DNA from: CBDULQ01 sp965368115
Lineage (GTDB): Bacteria > Pseudomonadota > Gammaproteobacteria > SZUA-229
NCBI GenBank assembly: GCA_965368115.1
Contig: CBDULQ010000122.1
Coordinates: forward strand, 1-10,844
DNA: 10,844 nucleotides
Reading direction: 5' to 3'
The notes beneath the pieces are model-generated. The model did not search any database, was not told where the DNA came from, and saw nothing but the letters and a program-made list of their open reading frames with translations. Below are positions 1-5,413 of this stretch, one piece after another (positions within the stretch are counted from its first letter, which is position 1; every line of letters starts with the position of its first letter). Position numbers and translations under genes: made by a program.

Positions 1-139
1 CTTATGTTTAGATCGAGTCGCAAGCTTAGCACAGAATGATGTCGAAAATGTGTACTGAATTCTAGATTTATGGATAGTCCGGCCATTTCGCTGGATGATC
101 GGCAGGCGGTCGTGACCGCTCAGGTCGATTCAAGGGGGG
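1..139. other. Gene-free window edge downstream of alkB
   Basis: No credible coding region is visible on either strand. A perfect 6-bp inverted repeat (GCGGTC, 2-nt centre, GACCGC, positions 106-119) lies about 20 nt past the stop of the minus-strand AlkB gene. No T-run follows it in either direction, so it is not a convincing terminator. It could fold in the 3' end of the alkB transcript. Confidence 0.4.
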
Positions 140-730
140 TTATCGGTCGCGGCTGACCACCACCTGGCGAAAGGTCAGGTTGAGGCGGGCCTGTTGCACA
201 TCCGCGGCGGCGAGCACGGCGTGTTGCCATTGCTGCTGAAATTCAGGCTGCATCAGGATCAGATCCCCGGGATGTAGTTCGATGCTGCCTTCATCCTGGC
301 CGTCATTGCGCCGGAAGTGGAAATGGCGCCGACTGCCCAGGCTCAGCGAGGCGATCACCGGTTGATCGCCCAGCTCCGTCTCGTTGTCCGCATGCCAGCC
401 GACATGGTCGTCGCCGTTTCGGTAACAGGTGAGTAGAACGGAATTGAATTGGTGTCCGGTCAGTTTTTCGACATGCAGGCGAATGTCCAGCAACAACGGC
501 GACCAGTCCCGCGTGTGCAACTGGTTGCTGGCATAGCGGTAGTGTATGCCGGGATCGGCATACCAGGCCTGCATACGTGGTATATCGATGCGACGACCGA
601 ACGCGAAGTAATCGGATTGCCATTCGGTGTCCTGCAGTAATCTGTTCAGTAGACTGGAACAGCGGTGTGCCGGATAAGCACGACCCAGTGAAACAATGGG
701 CGGGGCTGATACAGGACTCGATGACGGCAT
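140..730 (-). CDS. alkB: AlkB-type 2-oxoglutarate/Fe(II) dioxygenase (alkylated nucleic acid repair)
   Basis: The 196-aa product should be a cytoplasmic oxidative demethylase that removes methyl groups from damaged bases such as 1-methyladenine and 3-methylcytosine, using Fe(II), O2 and 2-oxoglutarate. The iron-binding triad is visible as H113 and D115 in GWHADNE and H170 in QQQWQHAV. The 2-oxoglutarate-binding segment is RLNLTFR (182-188). The IPRMQAWYAD block (50-59) and the IASLSLGSRRHFHFR block (126-140) resemble the roughly 200-aa bacterial proteins similar to human ALKBH2/ALKBH3 more than E. coli AlkB. The reading frame stays open to 931, but that extension lies inside the upstream gene. 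The ATG at 730, 4 nt after that gene's stop, gives a normal family length. Close spacing implies co-transcription with the 148-aa unknown. No ada gene is visible nearby. Confidence 0.9.
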   Translation of the reverse strand: MPSSSPVSAPPIVSLGRAYPAHRCSSLLNRLLQDTEWQSDYFAFGRRIDIPRMQAWYADPGIHYRYASNQLHTRDWSPLLLDIRLHVEKLTGHQFNSVLLTCYRNGDDHVGWHADNETELGDQPVIASLSLGSRRHFHFRRNDGQDEGSIELHPGDLILMQPEFQQQWQHAVLAAADVQQARLNLTFRQVVVSRDR

Positions 731-734
731 GTGT

Positions 735-1181
735 TCAGGATTCCAGCAACAGTCGATGTTCGATGAGTTCGTCCACCTGTTGCATAAACCATTTCCAGTC
801 CGTGAAGGTTTCCTGGATGACCTCTGCAATGTAGTCGCGCGGTGGATTGTGTTCGGCGGGGAAACTCGACAGGGCACATGAGCTGCGATGTTTTTGCAGG
901 GCATACTGGATGACTTCGTCGATAAAGCCATCGAAGGAATTCAGCAGGTACATGGACAGTTCGTCTTCCATGGCGAAATTCAGTTGTTGCAAACGGTGTA
1001 GAGAGGATTGATAAGCCTGTTGGAGTACTGCGACGACATTGCGTTTGAACAGGTATTCATTGTTTTGCTGGGACAGGTCGCGGACAATGTTACGATCATA
1101 TTGTTTTTTTATTTCCGATTTAAGCTGGAACACATGTTCAGAAAATAAGCTGACACTGTGTGAGTTAAGCGGTTCGTGCAT
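735..1181 (-). CDS. Uncharacterised protein, 148 aa, upstream of alkB
   Basis: I do not recognise a family. The predicted protein is soluble and probably mostly helical, with no signal peptide or membrane segment. It is rich in Gln, His, Leu and charged residues, has a single Cys around residue 102, and has an aromatic patch TDWKWFMQQ near the C-terminus. I chose the ATG at 1181 rather than the one at 1214 because GGAG sits 7 nt upstream of it on the minus strand. The stop lies 4 nt before the alkB start, so the two are probably translated from one mRNA, with this gene first. That context permits a link with alkylation damage, but nothing in the protein itself shows one. Being real is supported by the ribosome binding site, the open frame and the tight fit with alkB; function is unknown. 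Confidence 0.7.
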   Translation of the reverse strand: MHEPLNSHSVSLFSEHVFQLKSEIKKQYDRNIVRDLSQQNNEYLFKRNVVAVLQQAYQSSLHRLQQLNFAMEDELSMYLLNSFDGFIDEVIQYALQKHRSSCALSSFPAEHNPPRDYIAEVIQETFTDWKWFMQQVDELIEHRLLLES

Positions 1182-1536
1182 GGGTGTTCTCCATTCGAAA
1201 AATGTTGCCGACAAACCCGGATGGATTCGGGTGAGTGCAACAGGTTGCGCGGCTTCCCGTGTGCCATCCGGAACTGGCCTACGGTAGGGGGCTGGCCGCC
1301 AAAATTGTTTCCTGTCTTGGTTCCTTATTTTGTTGCTCGCTGCACGCGCCGGGAATTTCCTGGGTCAACCTCGCAGCGACAGACTGTAATAATACAAACT
1401 CCTGAACGCTTGCCATTGGGAAAAAATACCCTTTTTTTATTTTCAGTTGATTTTTGCGATATCTGGATGTTTTTGCTTAAGAAACGGTGTCCGTCGTTGT
1501 GTCGTGCTGCAGGAAAACGGATTAACAGCACATCCT
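1182..1536. other. 355-nt gene-free spacer with A/T tract
   Basis: Between the minus-strand flavodoxin gene and the minus-strand 148-aa gene I see no convincing coding region; the open frames here continue into neighbouring genes or have no protein-like composition. The stretch should hold the end of the nifX-flavodoxin transcript and the promoter of the alkB unit. Notable elements are an A6/T7 tract (about 1421-1440) and a TGTA-ATAA-TACA inverted repeat (1385-1396). A weak hairpin could form between GTGCTG and CAGCAC (read on the minus strand, roughly 1507-1534), without a T-run after it, so no clear terminator for the flavodoxin gene was found. Confidence 0.4.
1389..1441 (-). promoter_or_regulatory. 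Possible promoter of the 148-aa/alkB unit
   Basis: On the minus strand a TATTAT -10-like hexamer lies at 1394-1389. An A/T tract at about 1440-1420 falls where an UP element would sit. The -35 region (around 1417-1412) is poor. Transcription from here would give a leader of about 200 nt before the ATG at 1181. This is a weak, composition-based call. Confidence 0.25.
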
Positions 1537-1986
1537 TCAGGGCAGTTGAGCAACCCAGTCGTTTGCCCACATGGCTGCCGATAACGGATGGTTATCGATA
1601 TGTCGTGCGTCCAGCGTACAGATGTCGCCGATGCGATGTGCACCGGAACGATACAATGCGTCTTCCATCAGGTAACCGGCCCGGGCAAAGTAGGGATAAC
1701 CGCTGTCCCCCAGTGCGATCACACCATAGCAACGTTGTTGAAGATCGATGCGTTCATCGTCGAGTGAGTGAAACAACGGTAACAGTTCGCCGGGCAGTTC
1801 CCCCTGGCCCGTGGTTGAGCAACAGACCAGCAATACTTCCTGCTCATCCTGTTGCAGATCGTCGATGTCCGGTTCCATGTTCAGCCGGACCTGGTGCCCC
1901 TGGCGATTGAGCACATGGGCAACCGCTGTTGCGGTCTGCAGTGCACGGCCGCCGACCGAGCCCACCAGAATCTGAATACGAGCCAT
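1537..1986 (-). CDS. Short-chain flavodoxin, MioC type
   Basis: This 149-aa FMN-binding electron carrier has the three flavodoxin FMN loops. The phosphate loop is GSVGGRALQTA (9-19), the 50s loop is STTGQGELPGEL (57-68), and the 90s loop is ALGDSGYPYFARAG (91-104). The last is typical of MioC and of the FMN domains of sulfite reductase and cytochrome P450 reductase rather than NifF. The length matches MioC-like proteins. It begins 17 nt after the nifX stop on the same strand, so the two are probably co-transcribed and it may serve a redox step tied to nitrogen fixation; that link is inferred from position only. No clear Shine-Dalgarno precedes the ATG, so translation may depend on nifX. The redox partner is unknown. 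I give no gene symbol because mioC would imply the E. coli role. Confidence 0.85.
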   Translation of the reverse strand: MARIQILVGSVGGRALQTATAVAHVLNRQGHQVRLNMEPDIDDLQQDEQEVLLVCCSTTGQGELPGELLPLFHSLDDERIDLQQRCYGVIALGDSGYPYFARAGYLMEDALYRSGAHRIGDICTLDARHIDNHPLSAAMWANDWVAQLP

Positions 1987-2003
1987 AACGTTTGCTGCGT
2001 CGA

Positions 2004-2480
2004 TTACTCGACCCAGCCTTCCTCATCCATGGTTTCGAAACGGTCGTCCTGTTTGCCGGTTTTCTGTTTCATCACCCGCGCCAGCAGGGGGGAAAGGTCA
2101 CCGCTTAACTCTTTCTGAATGTCCTCGATCAGCTCCTCGATGTCCGGTCCGCCCTTGACCACAATCGGGTTGGCGCCAAGCATGATCAGTTGCTTGGTGG
2201 CGGAACCGCCGACCGAACCGACATAAACCAGGTCGCAACCGTGCAACCATTTGAGCTTCGGTTTCAGTTTGTCTTCGTTGCCGTCTTTCTTTTCCTTGGC
2301 AAACCTTTTACTGGCCATCAGGGTCGCCTCGTCGGCACTGATGCCATAGACCTCGAAGCCCTGCGAGGAACCAAAATGCTGGTTAACGCATTCACCATCC
2401 GACGAAGCGAAGGCGACCATTAACAGATCAGCGTCAGTGGCCACTTGTGCGACGCTTTCAATATCAGCGAGTTCAGTCAT
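2004..2480 (-). CDS. nifX: NifX, FeMo-cofactor precursor carrier
   Basis: This 158-aa cytoplasmic protein belongs to the NifX/NifY/NafY-type family (dinitrogenase iron-molybdenum cofactor biosynthesis domain). In this family NifX binds NifB-co and the VK-cluster and helps pass them along the FeMo-co assembly pathway. Family hallmarks are visible: VAFASSDGECVNQHFGSS (22-39) with His35 as a likely cluster ligand, DGNEDKL (66-72), the glycine-rich VYVGSVGGSATKQL segment (85-98), and the ending MDEEGWVE. From memory these align along the whole length with Azotobacter vinelandii NifX. GGAG lies 6 nt before the ATG on the minus strand. The gene is the first of its transcription unit and is divergent from nifF, whereas nifX usually follows nifE and nifN. 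I found no -24/-12 promoter on its strand in the divergent region. Confidence 0.88.
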   Translation of the reverse strand: MTELADIESVAQVATDADLLMVAFASSDGECVNQHFGSSQGFEVYGISADEATLMASKRFAKEKKDGNEDKLKPKLKWLHGCDLVYVGSVGGSATKQLIMLGANPIVVKGGPDIEELIEDIQKELSGDLSPLLARVMKQKTGKQDDRFETMDEEGWVE

Positions 2481-2585
2481 GTGGATCTCCGATCATCCGG
2501 GAAATATTGCATAAACCGGTTGCAGGATTTGTTCCATGTCGAGGGCTGCGGCTCGGTCGTGGATGCGAAATCCCGCGAGACGAGG

Positions 2586-2600
2586 TGGCACAACACTTGC
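2586..2600 (+). promoter_or_regulatory. Sigma-54 (-24/-12) promoter for nifF
   Basis: TGGCAC, five bases, then TTGC, placing the GG at 2587-2588 and the GC at 2599-2600 with the correct 12-nt phase. This matches the RpoN consensus and is what is expected for a nif gene. Transcription should begin near 2611, giving a leader of about 110 nt before nifF. No exact NifA site (TGT-N10-ACA) was found in the 150 nt upstream; the nearest is a one-mismatch TGT-N10-CAA at 2446-2461, which may be chance. Confidence 0.8.
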
Positions 2601-2721
2601 GACAGGTTTCGCAGGGGCGGTGCGGACCGATGAATACCGGTTCATTGCGTGAGATCGAGTGGCGATCCGCACAAATCCGTTCTCGATTGTCGGATATGCA
2701 ACAAATTTGAAGGGGGCCCAG

Positions 2722-3255
2722 ATGGCTAAAATTGGTTTGTTCTATGACACGGATACCGGTAATACCCGCAAGGTAGCCAAAATGATCAGCAAGTTGTTCG
2801 ACGATGGTGACGTTGAATTGAAAAGCGTAACCAAGCTTGAGACGGCGGACTTCGATAACTACAGCGCATTCATTATCGGTACGCCGACGCTGGGCGAAGG
2901 TGAACTGCCGGAAAACTGGGCCGAGTTCATGCCGCAACTGGACTCGATCAGCCTGCAGGGCAAAACCGTAGCCATGTTCGGGCTGGGCGATCAGCAGGAT
3001 TACGGCCACGAGTTCGTCGACGGACTGGGCCTGTTGTATGAAAAACTGGAATCCATCGGTGCGAGTTTTGTGGGTGGCTGGCCGACCGAAGGTTATGAAT
3101 ATGATTTTTCCGCGGCTGAAATCGACGATCAGTTCGTCGGTCTGGTGATCGACCAGGACAATCAGTCTGATCTGACCGCCGACCGTGTAACCAGTTGGGT
3201 AGAGCAGGTCAAATCGGCGTTGCTGGCCGCCGCGGACAGTGCCCAGGCGGCATAA
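2722..3255 (+). CDS. nifF: NifF-type long-chain flavodoxin, electron donor to nitrogenase
   Basis: This 177-aa FMN protein in its hydroquinone form passes electrons to the nitrogenase iron protein. It begins MAKIGLFYDTDTGNTRKVAK with the FMN phosphate loop (about 9-15). The 50s loop is GTPTLGEGELPENW (53-66) and the 90s loop is FGLGDQQDYGHEF (86-98), with Tyr94 a likely flavin-stacking residue. The segment from about 120 to 148 (GGWPTEGYEYDF to DQDNQS) is the insertion that defines long-chain flavodoxins. As I recall, Azotobacter NifF has extra residues just after GEGELP that are absent here. I chose the ATG at 2722, preceded by GAAGGGGG, over the ATG at 2659, which would add 21 unrelated residues. 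The sigma-54 promoter upstream and divergent nifX support nifF over a housekeeping fldA. Confidence 0.85.
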   Translation: MAKIGLFYDTDTGNTRKVAKMISKLFDDGDVELKSVTKLETADFDNYSAFIIGTPTLGEGELPENWAEFMPQLDSISLQGKTVAMFGLGDQQDYGHEFVDGLGLLYEKLESIGASFVGGWPTEGYEYDFSAAEIDDQFVGLVIDQDNQSDLTADRVTSWVEQVKSALLAAADSAQAA

Positions 3256-3293
3256 CCCCTTTCTGTTTTATTCTGAACCCCGGAGATGAATCG

Positions 3294-3845
3294 ATGAAAC
3301 TGAGCGATATTGAATTTGTGGACGAAGCATTTAAAGCCTGTGTACTGGCGACCGGTGCGGAAAGTGCGGAAGATGTTATTGAACTCAAGTGTCGCAAGCA
3401 GAAGATCAGTGATGTGACCGGTATCGAGCACCTGAGCAATCTTAAACTGCTGGATCTCACGCGCAATGAAATCAGTGAGCTGGACCTGTCTTCGAACGCC
3501 GAACTCGAAGAGGTGTTTCTGGGAAACAACGAACTGACCTCACTCGATATCAGCGGCTGCAGCAAACTGACTTACCTGGAAGTGTTCATCAATCAGCTGG
3601 AACAACTGGACGTCAGTAAGAATCCGTTGCTCGAAGCCATATGCGCCAACAAGAACGACCTGGAAGCTATCGACCTCAGCCATAATCCTGAGCTGCTGGA
3701 TCTTCGTTTGAGTCAGAACGAACTGGAGGATATCGATATTTCCGGCAACAGTAAGCTGGAAAAACTTGAGCTGAAACGGAATCCGCTCAGCGCCGCCGCA
3801 CGTTCCAGAGTCGAGCAGCTGGATATCGCCCAGCTTCAACTGTAA
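3294..3845 (+). CDS. Leucine-rich-repeat protein, 183 aa, in the nifF unit
   Basis: The protein has a short N-terminal region, one SDS22/internalin-like repeat (VIELKCRKQKISDVTGIEHL, 28-47), then consecutive repeats of exactly 21 residues starting at L50, L71, L92, L113, L134 and L155 with pattern LxxLxLxxNxLxxLDLSxNxx. The last repeat is degenerate and acts as a cap. Such proteins form curved solenoids that bind other proteins. There is no signal peptide, membrane segment or sorting signal, so it should be cytoplasmic, unlike surface internalins. It is strongly acidic. GGAG lies 8 nt before the chosen ATG, and the gap from nifF is only 38 nt, so it is probably expressed from the nifF sigma-54 promoter. 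Its partner is unknown; a role in nitrogenase assembly or protection would be inference from position alone. Confidence 0.85.
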   Translation: MKLSDIEFVDEAFKACVLATGAESAEDVIELKCRKQKISDVTGIEHLSNLKLLDLTRNEISELDLSSNAELEEVFLGNNELTSLDISGCSKLTYLEVFINQLEQLDVSKNPLLEAICANKNDLEAIDLSHNPELLDLRLSQNELEDIDISGNSKLEKLELKRNPLSAAARSRVEQLDIAQLQL

Positions 3846-3865
3846 TTTTTTACTGAAAATCGAGC

Positions 3866-3888
3866 CGTCGGTCGCCAGGCGACCGACG
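3866..3888 (+). other. Strong intercistronic hairpin
   Basis: CGTCGGTCGC and GCGACCGACG are perfect 10-bp complementary arms around a 3-nt CAG loop. No U-run follows on the plus strand, so it is not a standard terminator. On the minus strand a short TTTT comes a few bases after the stem, also weak. It ends 14 nt before the start of the 98-aa gene and could stabilise or separate the upstream nifF-LRR message, or hinder ribosome access to the next gene. Confidence 0.6.
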
Positions 3889-3902
3889 CTGAATCCTGAG
3901 TG

Positions 3903-4196
3903 ATGTTAAGTCCTGATCAAGTCGATTATTTGTCGAGCCTGCATTTTATCAGCCAGATCGACCGTAGCCTGAAAGCCGTATCCAGCATCAAGATTGTGGA
4001 TGCAGGTCACGGCCAGCCGCAACGTGTGCTGTTGCGGCTGGAGCTGTTCTTTCAGGATGATGCCGTGGATACCCTGAGTTTCGATCTGCATCATTATACG
4101 TACGACGAGATCATCGAGCTGGCCCGCGACATCAAAAGCAACGAATTTATCCTGCGTGAAATCGATCAGTACCTGGCTGGCGACATGGCCGAGTAA
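3903..4196 (+). CDS. Uncharacterised protein, 97-98 aa, end of the nifF unit
   Basis: I do not recognise the family. It is a small soluble protein without Cys, signal peptide or membrane segment. It has a probable beta-strand region (SSIKIVDAG, VLLRLELFF, TLSFDLHHYTYDE) followed by a helical, acidic C-terminus (IIELARDIKSNEFILREIDQYLAG). The composition is protein-like and the antisense frame is not. Start choice is uncertain: GTG at 3900 and ATG at 3903 are adjacent and in frame, and neither has a good Shine-Dalgarno. The gene lies 54 nt after the LRR gene with a strong hairpin between them, so it may be the last member of the nifF operon or separately expressed. Confidence 0.65.
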   Translation: MLSPDQVDYLSSLHFISQIDRSLKAVSSIKIVDAGHGQPQRVLLRLELFFQDDAVDTLSFDLHHYTYDEIIELARDIKSNEFILREIDQYLAGDMAE

Positions 4197-4496
4197 CCCG
4201 CCGCTGCCTCCCGGTGTTAACCCGGTCCGATGGCGATTCAGATGAACGATGTCTGAAAGATTATTTTTAATCCCTTCGAAAAACTCCGTTATTACACCCG
4301 TCTCCAGCATGTTCCAGGGATGAACTGCGTGGCGGCCTGTTTTGTCTATTGCATTTGTGGGGCCGGTCCCGGATCTGTTGTCCGTCCATTGCGGTCGAAA
4401 CGGCTGTTTCCCCTGTTGTATATGTATAGCGGCTGGTTTTGGTTTAATATAACCCGCCTTGTCACGCTTTAATTCTTAACCTTGCCCTGAACCCGT
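4197..4496 (+). other. 300-nt gene-free spacer upstream of the copper regulator
   Basis: No coding region is supported here; the minus-strand frame running in from 4310 is antisense to the 98-aa gene. The last 85 nt become A/T-rich and probably hold the promoter of the regulator: a TAATAT -10-like hexamer at 4445-4450, and TTGTAT at 4416-4421, which is too far away (23 nt) for a standard -35. No Shine-Dalgarno is evident just before the ATG at 4497. A short A/T-rich hairpin (GATTA-TTTT-TAATC, 4259-4272) is too weak to call a terminator. Confidence 0.4.
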
Positions 4497-5063
4497 ATGA
4501 AAATCTACATCAGAAACATGGTCTGTGATCGTTGTATCTATGTGATTCGCAATATTCTCGATGAGATGAATATTGCGGTGGATTCGGTGCGGCTGGGTGA
4601 AGTGGACCTGGGTAACAGCGAGCTGGACGAAAATCAATTGAACGATTTCGGCCGACGTATCGAGGCTCTGGGTTTCGAACTGATCAGCGACCGCAAAAGC
4701 CGCCTGATCGAAAACATCAAGACCCGGTTGATCGAACTATTGAATAGCCCGGAACAACTTGAGGAGCTGCGCCTGTCCGATTATCTGGGTAAGGGGCTGC
4801 ATCATGATTACAGCCATTTGAGTAACCTGTTCTCATCGGTGGAAGGTGTCACCATCGAACAGTACTTCATTCAGCAGAAGATCGAGAAAGTTAAGGAGTT
4901 GTTGATCTACGATGAAATGACCCTGACCGCTATCGCCGATCGGCTGGCTTACAGCAGCGTGGCGCATCTGAGTCGCCAGTTCAAGAAAGTGACTGGGCAG
5001 ACACCCACCGAGTTTCGCAAGTTGAGAGACACCCGACAGCGCCGACCGCTGGATAAAACCTGA
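4497..5063 (+). CDS. AraC-family regulator with N-terminal HMA-like metal-binding domain, probable Cu sensor
   Basis: This 188-aa protein joins two parts. Residues 1 to about 65 start MKIYIRNMVCDRC and have the length and strand-helix order of a heavy-metal-associated domain. C10 and C13 sit where the MxCxxC of CopZ has its Cu(I) ligands. Residues about 85-180 form an AraC/XylS double helix-turn-helix. The second helix-turn-helix is TAIADRLAYSSVAHLSRQFKK, followed by the family signature TGQTPTEFRK. It lies directly upstream of a CopZ-like gene and copA on the same strand, 117 nt away. The likely job is Cu(I)-responsive control of these genes. This differs from the usual proteobacterial copA regulator CueR (MerR family). 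Metal choice and DNA target are inferred. The domain lacks the cupin-like fold of classic AraC sensors. Confidence 0.8.
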   Translation: MKIYIRNMVCDRCIYVIRNILDEMNIAVDSVRLGEVDLGNSELDENQLNDFGRRIEALGFELISDRKSRLIENIKTRLIELLNSPEQLEELRLSDYLGKGLHHDYSHLSNLFSSVEGVTIEQYFIQQKIEKVKELLIYDEMTLTAIADRLAYSSVAHLSRQFKKVTGQTPTEFRKLRDTRQRRPLDKT

Positions 5064-5115
5064 ATTATGCAAGCCGGCGCCATCAGGATATAACGCCGTA
5101 TCGCTTTCCCGCGCA

Positions 5116-5160
5116 TAGAATAACATCATGAATCCGATATTCCCGGAAGCTATCGAATAT
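5116..5160 (+). promoter_or_regulatory. Possible copZ-copA control region
   Basis: The 117-nt gap before copZ holds a TAGAAT -10-like hexamer (5116-5121) without a recognisable -35, as is common for activator-dependent promoters. It also holds an inverted repeat ATATTC (5137-5142), 12 nt, GAATAT (5155-5160), and no CueR-type palindrome was noticed. The repeat lies downstream of the possible -10, so it could be an operator or an mRNA stem. Both calls are weak. Confidence 0.3.
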
Positions 5161-5180
5161 TCAGCAACAGGAGAGAAGCC

Positions 5181-5393
5181 ATGTCCCAGCAGATTGTGTT
5201 ATCCATACCCGGTATGAAATGCGGCGGTTGTGTCGCCAACGTGGAAAAGGCCCTGAATGCCGAGTCCGGCGTCAGTGGCGTGAATGTCGATCTGGACAGC
5301 AAAACCGCTCGTCTGCAATCGGAATTGCCGGTGGCGCGTCTTGTCGAAGTTATTAAAGCGGCCGGCTACGATGCCGAGCCGATTGATGGCTGA
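5181..5393 (+). CDS. copZ: CopZ-like copper chaperone
   Basis: This 70-aa protein is a single heavy-metal-associated domain with the motif GMKCGGC (C14, C17) that holds Cu(I) with two thiolates. The rest follows the family pattern: a helix with VANVEKALN, a strand GVNVDLDSKTARL, and the ending VEVIKAAGYDAEPIDG. It is cytosolic and should deliver Cu(I) to the adjacent ATPase CopA and possibly to the HMA-AraC regulator. AGGAG lies 7 nt before the ATG. copA starts 20 nt after its stop, so they form one operon. Similar domains can carry mercury (MerP), but it has no signal peptide and its partner is a copper-type ATPase. Confidence 0.85.
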   Translation: MSQQIVLSIPGMKCGGCVANVEKALNAESGVSGVNVDLDSKTARLQSELPVARLVEVIKAAGYDAEPIDG

Positions 5394-5413
5394 AACCATA
5401 GCGAGGTTTCATC

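Noticed and set aside
731..931. N-terminal extension of AlkB to an ATG at 931
   Set aside because: The extra 67 residues overlap the upstream gene in another frame and have no AlkB-like content; the ATG at 730 gives the normal length.
1252..1266. Possible sigma-54 promoter on the minus strand (TGGCACGGGAAGCC)
   Set aside because: The -12 GC is out of phase with the -24 GG, so it does not meet the RpoN spacing rule.
1421..1445. Plus-strand terminator formed by GGGAAAAAATACCC and the following T-run
   Set aside because: The stem has only three GC pairs and no plus-strand gene ends upstream of it.
3286..3297. Three-codon mini-ORF ahead of the LRR gene
   Set aside because: Its ATG directly abuts the GGAG with no spacing, while the LRR start at 3294 is spaced normally, so it is unlikely to be translated.
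3906..4310. 134-aa frame on the minus strand
   Set aside because: It is antisense to the 98-aa gene, has no ribosome binding site and does not resemble a protein family.
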